A stretch of 64,000 bases of DNA, from the NCBI RefSeq assembly GCF_001955655.1, contig NZ_MSPW01000005.1, positions 124,001-188,000 on the forward strand, in the 5' to 3' direction. The notes beneath the pieces are model-generated. The model searched no databases. It was not told where the DNA came from and saw only the letters and a list, made by a program, of their open reading frames with translations. The position numbers and the translations under genes were made by a program. Numbering within the stretch: the stretch's first letter is position 1; each line of letters starts with the position of its first letter. Source of the stretch: Viridibacillus arenosi (GTDB lineage Bacteria; Bacillota; Bacilli; Bacillales_A; Planococcaceae). This document shows, in pieces, positions 8,928 through 18,658 of this stretch.

Positions 8928-10638
8928 TTAAATTTCGCTCCTCAAACAATCGTTTTCGCAGCTTAGTACGTAAGCTCACAACATAAATAAAGAATGCTAT
9001 AACAAATAAAGCGACAATAATTGCTAAGGTCCATAACACCATTTCAAATGGATTTTCTTCCATCCTTTGCTTTACCTTATCTGTCCATTTAATGTGAGAT
9101 ACTACGTTTAAGTCCCCATTTTTCTCTTGGTGAATCATAATGTTTTCAGACTGTACGATTTGTTTTGTTTTTCTTAAATCCAACCATTCTAAATTCGGTA
9201 CCCCTTCTATTAAGCTCACCATTTCAGGCAAATATTCCATTCCTAAATATGGATGATAAAAGCCGCCAATGACTGAACCAGGAACCTGCTGCACTTTATT
9301 TATTTGTTCTTCCATATCTTTTAAGGGATCCGGACTACTTGGATCAATAAATCCAATCGTTTCAGGATATAATGTCATACCACTTAGTAGTGACGGCTTA
9401 CTTATCATTAACGGCACAGCCATCCTCTTCCACGTATCATCTGATAATTGAATTTGCCCAAACATGGATGTGAATTGTTTTGCAATGATGTCATATCCTG
9501 TTGAACTCATTGCATAGTGTGGTGCCTCAAAGGAAATTGGGTACAATTTTAATTCTGTTAATTTTTCAATAGAGTGCTCCATTTTATCTTCAATATATTT
9601 CTTCTCTATCTCATCAATCGATCCCAAATATTGTTGATATGCTTTCTCTACCGAAAAATCAGATCTTTTTTTCATTTTTATAGGTTCATCGCTAGCGCTT
9701 ATCGATGAAATTTTTTGATTGTTGATTGAATCCCAAAACTCGAAACCTTCGCCTGTTTCTGTATGTCGATACGTATGCGTATAGCCATGGGCAATAACCA
9801 TACCACCTAAGCTTTGTAAATGCTGTAGCACTTTCACTAGCTTTTTACTATCTTTTAATTGCACTTGTTCTCCCGTCTCACTATTCACATAAACAGGAAT
9901 TAGTGCCATATAAAAAGGAATACCCTTTTCTGCTAAATATTCACCCGTTTCCTTCACAAGCTTCGGATCTGATATAGGAGAGATATCCTCTAGACGAATA
10001 TATGCCAGATGTTTTGCCGGTTCCTGCAAGTCTAGTAAACTAAATAATTCTCGTGACAAAATATAATTATCATCGGAAATAAAATTTGATTTTGCTATAA
10101 AAGATGTTTTACCGGCTTTCACAATAACAGGATACTTAGTATTTAGATTCGCACCTTCAACTAGCACTTCACTACCTTTTGGTGGTTTGACATATTCTAT
10201 ATTGATTAACTTAGAAAGTGGCTCTCCATCCAAAGTCCGAAGTGATTGCGTACCGAAGAATTGCCATTTTTCAAAGCGAGGGAGTTGTTCCGCATTTTTA
10301 CCAAAAACAATTAAATGACCTTTAAAATTATTTATAGCCTTTAAAAAATCCGTTGGTAAATTACCTCTGTCTTCGCCTACAAATACTACGACGTCTATAT
10401 TTTTTATGGTTTCAATTGTTACTTGTTGAACACTCGATAACTGAACTTGATCAGATATTCCTGCAAAAATCGCTTCAAGTAATAGAGTGTCTGAATTCGC
10501 TTTACCATTCGCTGACTGATAAGCTACCAATATTGTTGGTTTCTTCTGCTCTGTAGAGACTGTAGCAAATACAGGTATACTTTGAATGCACATCACCGTT
10601 ATGATGGAAATCCCTAAAATCAACCGTTTATAGTTCAT
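8920..10638 (-). CDS. ydaL: DUF2334 polysaccharide-deacetylase-like protein (YdaL-like)
   Basis: A 572-residue protein with a signal peptide (LILGISIITVMCIQSIPVFA), an extracellular domain of the DUF2334 deacetylase-like superfamily in the middle (AYIRLEDISP, HGYTHTYRH and FEAPHY supply the Asp/His residues expected of a metal site), and a C-terminal membrane helix with a short basic tail. By analogy it would modify or trim the exported polymer. The ATG at 10638 is preferred because it puts the signal peptide at the N-terminus; an in-frame ATG at 10680 lies inside the previous gene and has no ribosome site. Overlaps the GGDEF gene by 11 bases. Confidence 0.82.
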   Translation of the reverse strand: MNYKRLILGISIITVMCIQSIPVFATVSTEQKKPTILVAYQSANGKANSDTLLLEAIFAGISDQVQLSSVQQVTIETIKNIDVVVFVGEDRGNLPTDFLKAINNFKGHLIVFGKNAEQLPRFEKWQFFGTQSLRTLDGEPLSKLINIEYVKPPKGSEVLVEGANLNTKYPVIVKAGKTSFIAKSNFISDDNYILSRELFSLLDLQEPAKHLAYIRLEDISPISDPKLVKETGEYLAEKGIPFYMALIPVYVNSETGEQVQLKDSKKLVKVLQHLQSLGGMVIAHGYTHTYRHTETGEGFEFWDSINNQKISSISASDEPIKMKKRSDFSVEKAYQQYLGSIDEIEKKYIEDKMEHSIEKLTELKLYPISFEAPHYAMSSTGYDIIAKQFTSMFGQIQLSDDTWKRMAVPLMISKPSLLSGMTLYPETIGFIDPSSPDPLKDMEEQINKVQQVPGSVIGGFYHPYLGMEYLPEMVSLIEGVPNLEWLDLRKTKQIVQSENIMIHQEKNGDLNVVSHIKWTDKVKQRMEENPFEMVLWTLAIIVALFVIAFFIYVVSLRTKLRKRLFEERNLNG

Positions 10639-11485
10639 GAGAAACCATCTCACTTTCAACCCTACTGATAATCTCCTCATATGAAGTATCTAGTTTCGGC
10701 TCATATACAGAAAAACCAGTACGGAATGTCAAAGTTACATATTTGCCACTTAAAAGCTGATGTGTTTTGATCTTGCTAGCCAGTTTCTCAATTACTAAAT
10801 CAATCGAATCGCCACCGGTTTCTGTCAATAAAATGGCAAAACGATCTGTATCATATCTGAATTTTTTATCTGTCAAACGCATTGCTTTATCCATTGTTTG
10901 AGCTAACCCCTGAAGCAAATGTTTTGTTTCTTTAGCGCCATAAAGTCTATTAAAATCTTTTAAGTGGTCAATCTGTAATAGAATTAAAGTAAAAGATTTA
11001 CCATAACGGTCTACACGCATCATCTCTTCCTTTATCGCTATACCCATTCGATAGTTGTTATCAAAACCTGTTTCAACATCGACAGCGATAAAATTGCGTA
11101 CTTCTTCTTGCAAACGCTGATTCAGCTTTTCCCGGGCAATAATAACTTCTTGCAAACGTCCTGCTATTAACACCAGAACAATCAGCATTAGCCCATATAC
11201 CAAAAACAGCTGTACCGGCATTGTAAAGCTAATTACAAATGCATTTTCGGTGTAATTAAAATAAATCAAAACACTACCAATAATGAAGATGAATATTAAA
11301 CTAAAAATCAGACCTGTTACTGTTCCCAATAACAAGCTCACAATAATTAAAATGATTAAAAAAACATATAAAAGAATTCCTTCACTTCCATAATCCCACA
11401 TGAAATAAGAAGGAATTTGTAATAACAATATAAGTATTGTAATAAGCAATAGAGTTTGCTTATTTGCGTTTAAAAACCGCTCCAT
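10628..11485 (-). CDS. ydaK: Membrane protein with degenerate GGDEF domain (YdaK-like c-di-GMP receptor)
   Basis: A 285-residue protein: about four membrane helices in residues 10-108, a short coiled linker (110-130), then a GGDEF-fold domain. The signature is replaced by DTDRF at 212-216, so diguanylate cyclase activity is not expected. The inhibitory-site motif RLTD (203-206) is kept exactly five residues upstream, the arrangement that binds c-di-GMP. This fits a receptor that switches on the adjacent synthase, as proposed for Bacillus YdaK. Overlaps the lipoprotein gene by 16 bases and the deacetylase-like gene by 11. Binding itself is inferred. Confidence 0.88.
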   Translation of the reverse strand: MERFLNANKQTLLLITILILLLQIPSYFMWDYGSEGILLYVFLIILIIVSLLLGTVTGLIFSLIFIFIIGSVLIYFNYTENAFVISFTMPVQLFLVYGLMLIVLVLIAGRLQEVIIAREKLNQRLQEEVRNFIAVDVETGFDNNYRMGIAIKEEMMRVDRYGKSFTLILLQIDHLKDFNRLYGAKETKHLLQGLAQTMDKAMRLTDKKFRYDTDRFAILLTETGGDSIDLVIEKLASKIKTHQLLSGKYVTLTFRTGFSVYEPKLDTSYEEIISRVESEMVSHEL

Positions 11486-12558
11486 TCAATCTTCCTTTCT
11501 GCAATTAAAGGCAATAAGTTATCAAATGCATGTGTTTCTAGCGTTTCTACATCAATATAACCTCCGTAATACTCCTGCTTCTTATTACTTTGTTGTAAAA
11601 TCAGCATTCTATTATAAAGTTGCTGAGCAAACTTCTTATCACCACGTTCTAATGAAAACAAGATCGCCAACGCATAAACCGAAGGAGCTTCATAATCGAC
11701 TGTTGGCCTAAACGTCTCTGCATCATAACGACCAAATAGCTTTCCTCCGTTTTTAGCAAAATCCATTTTCAAAAATTTCATTAGCTTGTCCGTATTACCT
11801 TTCCATTGAGACGAATGATACCCGACATAAAGCTGGTCTATTAAGTTGATTTCTTCATCATAGAAATAAGTAGATTTTTCCAAATCGTAATACTTTGGGT
11901 AAAATCCATTCTTAGAGAGCGGAGCCTTTAATAGTAAATTACGGTTTGCTTTATATACATCAGACGATATTAATCCTTTACTCTGTAAATGATCAAAACC
12001 AGACGGAATGATATAGCTAATAGTTACTTCATTACTCTGTTTTTTACTTTTTAAATCTACGTAATCAACCATTAGGTTATCTTTCAATTGGACACTAACA
12101 AAACTTTCCCCTAACTGTTGAGCGAGTTTTGTATACGCTGGATTTTTCCATCGCACACCTGCATTAAACAGTGCATCCACAATACGTAAATCATCGATAG
12201 CAGCGTTTGCAGCTGCCTTCTCTTCTCCATTTAGCTCCCAAGCAATTAAATTATCGTTAGTTAAAAAATAGCTTCGTAGCACTTCAACTTGATTATGGAA
12301 CTGATTATAGCTATCTCTTTCCACTAAATATTGCATCCATAATCCGACTGACTCAGATAAATAGTTATCAGATCGATCTGTCAAATTAGTGCGTATACGT
12401 CCATCCTTTTGGATAAGGTACTTTTGAGTAAATGCTTCTGTTTCAACTCTAGGTACCTCTGCTTGGAGCACTTTTAATTGCTTATCCGATTGTTCAAATG
12501 AAGAACACGAGCTTAAAATAAGTGTAGAAAATAGCAATAACATAGTTAGTATTCTCAT
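11470..12558 (-). CDS. ydaJ: Lipoprotein of the six-hairpin glycosidase type (YdaJ-like)
   Basis: A 362-residue predicted lipoprotein: signal peptide MRILTMLLLFSTLILSSC with lipobox LSSC (Cys18), then an all-helical domain resembling GH8-type six-hairpin glycosidases (SVGLWMQYLV, YVDLKSK, GRYDAET and APSVYALAIL are typical segments). It may cut or process the exopolysaccharide outside the membrane. The ATG at 12558 is chosen for the signal peptide and for GGAAGGG 8 bases upstream; in-frame codons up to 12618 have neither. First gene of the ydaJKLMN-like operon. Confidence 0.78.
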   Translation of the reverse strand: MRILTMLLLFSTLILSSCSSFEQSDKQLKVLQAEVPRVETEAFTQKYLIQKDGRIRTNLTDRSDNYLSESVGLWMQYLVERDSYNQFHNQVEVLRSYFLTNDNLIAWELNGEEKAAANAAIDDLRIVDALFNAGVRWKNPAYTKLAQQLGESFVSVQLKDNLMVDYVDLKSKKQSNEVTISYIIPSGFDHLQSKGLISSDVYKANRNLLLKAPLSKNGFYPKYYDLEKSTYFYDEEINLIDQLYVGYHSSQWKGNTDKLMKFLKMDFAKNGGKLFGRYDAETFRPTVDYEAPSVYALAILFSLERGDKKFAQQLYNRMLILQQSNKKQEYYGGYIDVETLETHAFDNLLPLIAERKIEWSGF

Positions 12559-12618
12559 ATATAATACCCTTCCTATCAGGTCTACTAGATGACCAAAATT
12601 AGGAAATCTGATTTCCAC

Positions 12619-13112
12619 GTCTATCAGCTACCCTTTTATGTCATTAGTAAACGTCCGTTAGATTTCCCCTCATACAGATATATTGAAATAATATAATTGT
12701 GCACCAGTTCCTTAGCACTTTTATAACTTAAATGTTATTTAATATTTTTTTCAATCTTCATTACTTCTTCTTGTTTAAAAAGTTTTATATTTATAGATTA
12801 AAAATGATTTATCAAAATAAAGCTATTAATATCTTACTTTTTTTAATGCGGCGGACAACTATTTTACTATATCGGCATATAAAAAAGCCGTTTTTAAACC
12901 CTTATTAATCAATTATTTACTATTACTTTCTATTGTTTAATTCTATTTTACTGCTTTACACCTTGTTTTTACACCAAAAAAATCAGGGATATATAACTAC
13001 ATAAAAAGTTATTTTTTTAAACACACATTATTTTTCTATGCAAAAATTGTTATACTCTTTGATAATATCCAGTAACATTAAAAATATAGATACACCTTCT
13101 ATCTTTGTATAT
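12619..13112. other. AT-rich intergenic region upstream of the polysaccharide operon
   Basis: Some 500 bases with no plausible coding frame on either strand. It must carry the promoter of the ydaJ-like gene, but I see no convincing pair of promoter hexamers and no known riboswitch. It is more AT-rich than its surroundings. Confidence 0.5.
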
Positions 13113-13166
13113 AAAAAGAGGTATCCCGAAGTCAAAAAATCGACTTATGAGATACCTCTTAGTTTT
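13113..13166. terminator. Strong orphan terminator-like hairpin
   Basis: Arms GAGGTATC-CGAAGTC and GACTT-GATACCTC form a long stem flanked by A- and T-runs on both sides, so it could terminate in either direction. The yebC-type gene already has its own terminator 70 bases earlier, so this hairpin has no obvious client gene. It could be a second terminator or the 3' end of a small plus-strand RNA. Confidence 0.6.
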
Positions 13167-13233
13167 TATTTTTATTTAACACCTTTAAAACTTCTTGTAC
13201 TGATATTATTATCGCCTACCTCAAAAGTTCAGC

Positions 13234-13266
13234 AAAAAGCCAGTGGCGAAATTGCCACTGGCTTTA
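13234..13266 (-). terminator. Intrinsic terminator of the YebC-family gene
   Basis: A 12-base perfect stem, AAAGCCAGTGGC / GCCACTGGCTTT, followed by TT on the minus strand about 50 bases after the stop codon of the gene at 13317-14030. Confidence 0.8.
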
Positions 13267-13316
13267 AGTTATCCAAGTCATAAATTGCATTTCTTGAACC
13301 AGAAAACCCTCAGATA

Positions 13317-14030
13317 TTAAAGTTCTACATTGTGATAAACTTGTTGAACATCGTCAAGTTCTTCTAGTGCATCAATTAGCTTTTCGAATTTTGCTAGGTC
13401 ATCGCCTTCAAGTTGGATTTCAGTTTGAGGTAGCATTGTTAATTCTGCTACTGTGAATTCCGTAATACCTTGCTCTTTTAAAGCTTCTTGTACTGCGTTG
13501 AACTGAGTAGGTTCAGCATAAATAATTGTTGCTTCACCTTCGTCAAATACGTCACGTACATCAACATCAGCTTCAATCAGCATTTCAAGTACTTCCTCAG
13601 CTTCTTTTCCTTCGATACCGAATACAGCTGTAGGATCGAACATATAGGCTACAGAACCGCTGACACCCATGTTCCCGTTGTTTTTACCGTATGTAGCACG
13701 TACATCTGCAGCAGTACGGTTTACGTTATTTGTTAAAGCGTCAACGATGACCATTGAGCCATTCGGTCCGAAACCTTCATAACGAAGTTCATCAAAGTTT
13801 TCGTCCCCGCCACCTTTAGCTTTATCAATTGCACGGTCAATAATATGTTTTGGGACGCTGTATGTTTTAGCACGTTCTAAAACAACTTTTAATGCACCGT
13901 TAGATTCTGGATTAGGTTCCCCTTGTTTAGCAGCTACATAAATTTCACGTCCAAATTTAGCGTTGATACGGCTTGTACTTTGGTCTTTAGCAGCTTTTTT
14001 CTCTTTAATATTGTTCCACTTACGTCCCAT
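13317..14030 (-). CDS. YebC/TACO1 family protein (YeeI type)
   Basis: A 237-residue cytoplasmic protein of the YebC/TACO1 family. The start ([16 protein letters not shown]) is the YeeI-type variant rather than the MAGHSKW type. Family signatures are present throughout: [33 protein letters not shown] and NRTAADVR. The family was long called transcriptional regulators; more recent work links it to translation through difficult, proline-rich stretches. Monocistronic: an intrinsic terminator follows, and about 200 bases separate it from the upstream metallopeptidase gene. Confidence 0.92.
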   Translation of the reverse strand: MGRKWNNIKEKKAAKDQSTSRINAKFGREIYVAAKQGEPNPESNGALKVVLERAKTYSVPKHIIDRAIDKAKGGGDENFDELRYEGFGPNGSMVIVDALTNNVNRTAADVRATYGKNNGNMGVSGSVAYMFDPTAVFGIEGKEAEEVLEMLIEADVDVRDVFDEGEATIIYAEPTQFNAVQEALKEQGITEFTVAELTMLPQTEIQLEGDDLAKFEKLIDALEELDDVQQVYHNVEL

Positions 14031-14228
14031 GTATTTTCACTCTCTTTCAAATAGTCTACATATAAATGACGCGCGAGCATTTACTCTTGCCCACTTGAGG
14101 ATAAGCCATTAATTTACTGTAGTATTATACACTATTTTCATAGCAATTAATATATTCGTCAAATGCGAAAATGGTGCTAAACTAGTCTTCTTCCGTTTTT
14201 TTTAGCGTTTTATACCTTTTTCTAGTTC

Positions 14229-15083
14229 CTATAAGTCTTTGGACTTGAAAGTATCGCCACCTTCAATTGTTCCATTCTGAAATCCCTGTTTAAACCATTT
14301 TACACGTTGCTTAGATGTACCATGCGTAAAACTTTCAGGTACTACATAACCACGAGCTTCTTTTTGGAGTGTATCATCACCGATAGCGTTCGCGGCAGTA
14401 AGTGCTTCTTCAATATCTCCTTCTTCTAAAAGGCCCTCTCCTTGTACATAATGGCTCCATACACCTGCATAGTAATCCGCTTGAAGCTCTAGCATAACTG
14501 AATATTTATTGTACTCAGCTTGCGATACTTTACCATTCATCTCGTGTACTTTTTCAGAAGTTCCTAACAATGTTTGTACATGGTGACCTACTTCATGTGC
14601 AACAACATAGGCCATGGCAAAATCCCCTGGCGCTTTAAATTGGTTCTTTAATTCTTGATAAAAACTTAAATCAAAATATAGCTTTTGATCTGCTGGACAA
14701 TAGAATGGACCTACAGACGCACTAGCTGTCCCACATCCTGACTGTACGCTACCTGAAAATAACACGAGCGTTGGGTTTTTATATGTCATGCCTTCTTTTT
14801 TAAAGATTTCCGCCCAGACATCCTCAGTATCTGCGAGGACAACTTTAACAAAACTCGCTAGTTCTTCTTCCTCGGCAGTTGGAATATAAGTAGAGCTTTG
14901 CTGCTCCGTAGGAATAGACTGCTGGGAACCATTCAAAATATCTTGTGGATCACCGCCTAGCAATGTATAAAGGAGGACGATAATTATACCGATACCGCCT
15001 ATGCCCCCTCCAATTACGGCAGGGCCTTTCATTCCTCTTCGATCCTCTACATTGGAACTTTGCCTTCTTCCTTTCCAATTCAT
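14229..15083 (-). CDS. Neutral zinc metallopeptidase family protein (YpfJ-like)
   Basis: A 284-residue membrane-anchored protein: a basic cytoplasmic N-terminus, one glycine-rich membrane helix (residues 24-44), a low-complexity linker, and a putative extracellular zinc peptidase domain. HEVGHH at 163-168 is the zinc-binding HExxH; ELQADYYAGVW further on supplies a likely third ligand, and YCP/GCG cysteines are conserved in the family. The activity has been little tested. The ATG at 15083 has AAGGAGA 9 bases upstream; earlier in-frame starts to 15149 have none. Single gene. Confidence 0.86.
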   Translation of the reverse strand: MNWKGRRQSSNVEDRRGMKGPAVIGGGIGGIGIIIVLLYTLLGGDPQDILNGSQQSIPTEQQSSTYIPTAEEEELASFVKVVLADTEDVWAEIFKKEGMTYKNPTLVLFSGSVQSGCGTASASVGPFYCPADQKLYFDLSFYQELKNQFKAPGDFAMAYVVAHEVGHHVQTLLGTSEKVHEMNGKVSQAEYNKYSVMLELQADYYAGVWSHYVQGEGLLEEGDIEEALTAANAIGDDTLQKEARGYVVPESFTHGTSKQRVKWFKQGFQNGTIEGGDTFKSKDL

Positions 15084-15182
15084 CGTAATACATCTCCTTA
15101 TTACTCTAACTTCATATATTTTTACCCATCTATTTATGCACCTAGTCACGAATAGTCAGAATACCCATTCAAGATAAAAATA

Positions 15183-15224
15183 TAAGCTACTCTACACATC
15201 TCTTTCAAAATGGCAAAGTAGCTT
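15183..15224 (-). terminator. Intrinsic terminator of the MMPL gene
   Basis: A TAAGCTACT / AGTAGCTTA stem with a long loop, followed by a T-rich stretch on the minus strand, located 13 bases after the MMPL stop codon. Confidence 0.65.
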
Positions 15225-15237
15225 ACATTTTATTCTT

Positions 15238-18200
15238 TTAAAGAGTTTTTTTATTACTAAACTTTTTTTTATCACCAAAATGTCTAAGTTTATGAGTTAG
15301 ACCAAACATTGCCGGTGTGAAGATTGGCATCAATAGTAGACTCATTAATACAAGTCCCACTATGACAACTAGCGCTACTTGTATCAATGTCAAAATGCCT
15401 GAAGGAATCAACGCAGCAAATGTACCACCTAAAATAATCGCTGCTGATAATACAACCGCACCAATATTTTTTGCTGCCTCTATTATTGCTTCACTCGAGT
15501 TCTGTTCAAGTTCATTGAATCGCATCATCATGAAAATACTATAATCTACTCCTAATGAAATTAGCATAATGAAGCCAAAGAAAGGAACATTCCAGCTTAA
15601 TGCATCGATATCTAAAATATATTTACTGATTAATTCGCTAATTCCAAGTGATGAGTAATAGGCAATGATTAATGAAGCAATAATGATTATTGGTCTCCAA
15701 AGTGAACGTGTAATAATAGCTAGTACCACTCCAATACCTATAAGCATAATGATCATAGTTCTCGTAAAATCATTGCTCGAAATATCTTGTAAATCTAGAT
15801 TTTGAGAAGATTTCCCACCTACTGCAATTTGCGTATTTTTTAACTCGCTATTTTTTGAAACTGATTCAATACGTTCATTGATTTTTTCAACGATATGCAT
15901 TGCTTCTTTTGAGTATGGATTAACATCAAGAATGACCATTAATCTTGTCATTTCTCGATTTTCAGACATGTACATATCCAAGCTTTTTTGGAAATCCTCC
16001 CCCTCTATAACATTCTTAGGAACAAAGAATTTCGTAGTTGATTTTGAGTTACTAACGTTTCCTAAATAATCTTGTGCATTCGCTAGACCTGCACTAATTT
16101 CATTTAAACCATCTGTACTATCAGCAAGACCTTTTTGTAAAGTTTTCATGTCTTCTTGTAAATCAGAAAGTCCTGATTTCAATTGCTCCTGACCATTATT
16201 AATTTGAGTTAGTCCGGTTTGTAAATAGGGTAGATTACTAACAATTTGCTCAGATCCATTTTCACCTTTATCCAATCCTGATTTTAATTCTTGTGCTCCA
16301 ATTTCAAGTTGCTTTACTCCCTGCTGAACATACGTTAAGGCATTATTAATTTTCGAGAATGAAATATTCGCTTTATTGAATGAATTCATCGCCTTCTTAT
16401 ACTGTGGCTCAATTCTATTCATTTGGTTTTTTAATACCAAGAACTCTAGCTGACCCGCTCGCGCTATACGTAGAGCAGTTCTTATATTTTCATCATTTTC
16501 TAATTCAGGATTTGTTTTAATCAGAGCCCTCATAGAAATTTCAATCTGTGTATACCCTTGTCTAGCGCCGATAATTGCATCACTCAAGGATGAAAAATAT
16601 TGTGAAAATGTATTTAGGCCAGTATATAAATCTGCATAACCATCCTGTAATTCTCTAGTACCATCGGACAGTTTCGCAATATTGGTATTCAATTCATGTA
16701 AGCCTGTTTGAATTTGACCTGCTCCTGTTACACCATGTTGGAAGCCACTCGTTATTTTCTCCATTGCAGAATTCAATGCTAATATGCCTGATTTAACTTC
16801 TGTAGTACCGTCAATTAACTTTTGAACATTTTCAATCCCACTATCATCTGCATTACTAAGTCCATCCCCAGCCGTTGATAAACCATTATGAATAACTTCG
16901 ATGCCCTCCTGTGCATTTCCTAAGCCACTATTAACTTGATCAGTTTGTCGGTTCAAGTAAAGTTCTTTCACTCGATTCCCTTCAGGTCTAGTTGATGAAT
17001 ACACCTTTGAAACACCGTTTATTTCTGCAATAGCTTGTGTTAATTCATCAAGTGCTTGTAGATACTTTTGGTTATCTAAAGTCTCTCTCCCTTTAATAAC
17101 GATATTTGTTGGAGATGAGAAACCTGGTGGGAAATGCTCCTCAATAACTTTAATCCCTTGCTTCGACTCATAGCTATCGGCAATCTCAAGTAAATCGTTG
17201 TAATTCAATTCACCTGAATTTTTCATTATAAACGGTGTACATATAATGGCTACTAAAAGCAGCGCTAAAATAGGTCTAAAATAGGCATACTTCGCTAAAA
17301 TTGACCATAGCTTGCTATCACCATGTCCTTCGAAACTTCTAACTGGCCAGAACATTTTTTTACCTAGTACGCTCATAAAGAAGGGGTTCAATGTGATAAG
17401 GACAAGTAATAAGACCCCCACACCTATTGCAACGAGTGAACTTGCCTTGTATAAAGGAAAATCTGAAAGGCTCAATGCTATAAAACCTATAAACACAGCT
17501 GCTCCACTATACAGAACAGTTTTCCCAGCAGTTTTATAAGTTGCTCTTATAGCTACTAAATAATCGCTAGTACCTCTAAGTTCTTTTTTAAACCGGGTAT
17601 ACAGTAAGATATTGTAATCTGTACCGATACCAAATAGCGCAACGACTAGGAACACTTGTGTAAAATTGGAGAATGGAAAATCCCACTTATCCACTAAATG
17701 TGCGATAGCTCCTAAAGAAACGATGTAAGCTATACCAACTGTTACTAAAGAAATCAATGGAACTACCGGTGAACGAAAAACTAGAATTAATACAACTACA
17801 ATAAACATAATGGCAATAACTTCTGTCTTTGCAACACCATCTTGTGTAGACTTCGCAAAATCTCTAATGACCAAGTCATTTCCAGTTAAATATGTATCTA
17901 CATTTTTTGATTGAATATATGTATTTAATTCTTTCTCAACATTTGAAATTTCACCTTGCTTTTTATCTATTGTAAATTGTGTCAAGATGGTTGTCCCATC
18001 TTCTGAAACAAGCTGCGATTTCACTTCCTTACTGTCTGTATGTGCCATCATGGCTGTAATACCTAAATCATTTTCGTGTTTTTTTAAACGAGTTATTATT
18101 GCATCAATTTCTTCTAATTGCTCACCGGATAATTTTTTATCCGTATTACTATGGAAGACTGCAGTGAAGGAATAGTGATCTCCTCTATTATCATTCATTT

Positions 18201-18366
18201 CTTTCATCATCTCAGCCGCAATTCCACTTTGCACTGCATTACTTACATGCTGTTGACCTTTTTCCTTAACAAGCCGGTCCATATTAGGCATTGTTAAAAT
18301 CATAACTATTGTTATGATTAGCCATGCTACTAATGCTACCGACCTTACATTTATGTACTTTTTCAA
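15238..18366 (-). CDS. MMPL/RND superfamily transporter with large coiled-coil ectodomain (YdgH/YdfJ type)
   Basis: A 1042-residue membrane protein with two six-helix RND halves. One membrane helix opens the protein, followed by a first ectodomain and a five-helix block with GTDYNILLYTRF (near residue 248); the second half ends in a matching block with GVDYSIFMMMRF. Between them lies an unusually long ectodomain of degenerate repeats of the form (Q/E)xGLxxLxxG, predicted to be helical. Relatives export drugs or lipid-like compounds; the substrate here is unknown. Translation starts at a TTG with AGAGGTG 7 bases upstream. Monocistronic, with its own terminator. Confidence 0.88.
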   Translation of the reverse strand: MKKYINVRSVALVAWLIITIVMILTMPNMDRLVKEKGQQHVSNAVQSGIAAEMMKEMNDNRGDHYSFTAVFHSNTDKKLSGEQLEEIDAIITRLKKHENDLGITAMMAHTDSKEVKSQLVSEDGTTILTQFTIDKKQGEISNVEKELNTYIQSKNVDTYLTGNDLVIRDFAKSTQDGVAKTEVIAIMFIVVVLILVFRSPVVPLISLVTVGIAYIVSLGAIAHLVDKWDFPFSNFTQVFLVVALFGIGTDYNILLYTRFKKELRGTSDYLVAIRATYKTAGKTVLYSGAAVFIGFIALSLSDFPLYKASSLVAIGVGVLLLVLITLNPFFMSVLGKKMFWPVRSFEGHGDSKLWSILAKYAYFRPILALLLVAIICTPFIMKNSGELNYNDLLEIADSYESKQGIKVIEEHFPPGFSSPTNIVIKGRETLDNQKYLQALDELTQAIAEINGVSKVYSSTRPEGNRVKELYLNRQTDQVNSGLGNAQEGIEVIHNGLSTAGDGLSNADDSGIENVQKLIDGTTEVKSGILALNSAMEKITSGFQHGVTGAGQIQTGLHELNTNIAKLSDGTRELQDGYADLYTGLNTFSQYFSSLSDAIIGARQGYTQIEISMRALIKTNPELENDENIRTALRIARAGQLEFLVLKNQMNRIEPQYKKAMNSFNKANISFSKINNALTYVQQGVKQLEIGAQELKSGLDKGENGSEQIVSNLPYLQTGLTQINNGQEQLKSGLSDLQEDMKTLQKGLADSTDGLNEISAGLANAQDYLGNVSNSKSTTKFFVPKNVIEGEDFQKSLDMYMSENREMTRLMVILDVNPYSKEAMHIVEKINERIESVSKNSELKNTQIAVGGKSSQNLDLQDISSNDFTRTMIIMLIGIGVVLAIITRSLWRPIIIIASLIIAYYSSLGISELISKYILDIDALSWNVPFFGFIMLISLGVDYSIFMMMRFNELEQNSSEAIIEAAKNIGAVVLSAAIILGGTFAALIPSGILTLIQVALVVIVGLVLMSLLLMPIFTPAMFGLTHKLRHFGDKKKFSNKKTL

Positions 18367-18540
18367 CTCTTTACACCTCTTATTCTAAAAAACACATATT
18401 ATTAAACGCTCACTTCTTCAATTATCTTATAATTTCCCCGCTGACTTTTTAATGTATATTTCATATCTATTATAATTATTTGATAGATGTAAATATATAT
18501 AAATAGTTTTTTATTATTTTTCATAGACTTTCACAAAATA

Positions 18541-18572
18541 AAAAAGATCCTCCTTTATAGGACGACCTTTTT
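18541..18572 (-). terminator. Intrinsic terminator downstream of signal peptidase gene
   Basis: On the minus strand, AAAAAGGTCGTCCT pairs with AGGAGGATCTTTTT (one mismatch, one G-U) around a 4-base loop, followed by a T-run. It lies about 90 bases after the signal peptidase stop codon. The rest of the 290-base gap up to the MMPL gene is AT-rich with nothing else recognisable. Confidence 0.7.
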
Positions 18573-18658
18573 GACTTCATTCTATGAGTCTCTTCAATTT
18601 CATTTGTGTAGTTTAATTTAAAAACCTTTTTACATCTTAAATAATCCATCACATGTCC

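Noticed and set aside
12559..12900. c-di-GMP riboswitch upstream of the polysaccharide operon
   Set aside because: I looked for the conserved GEMM core and found none; control is more likely through the YdaK-like receptor.
13038..13283. Plus-strand open frame of 81 codons
   Set aside because: It runs through two terminator hairpins, has no ribosome site and a low-complexity product; treated as non-coding.
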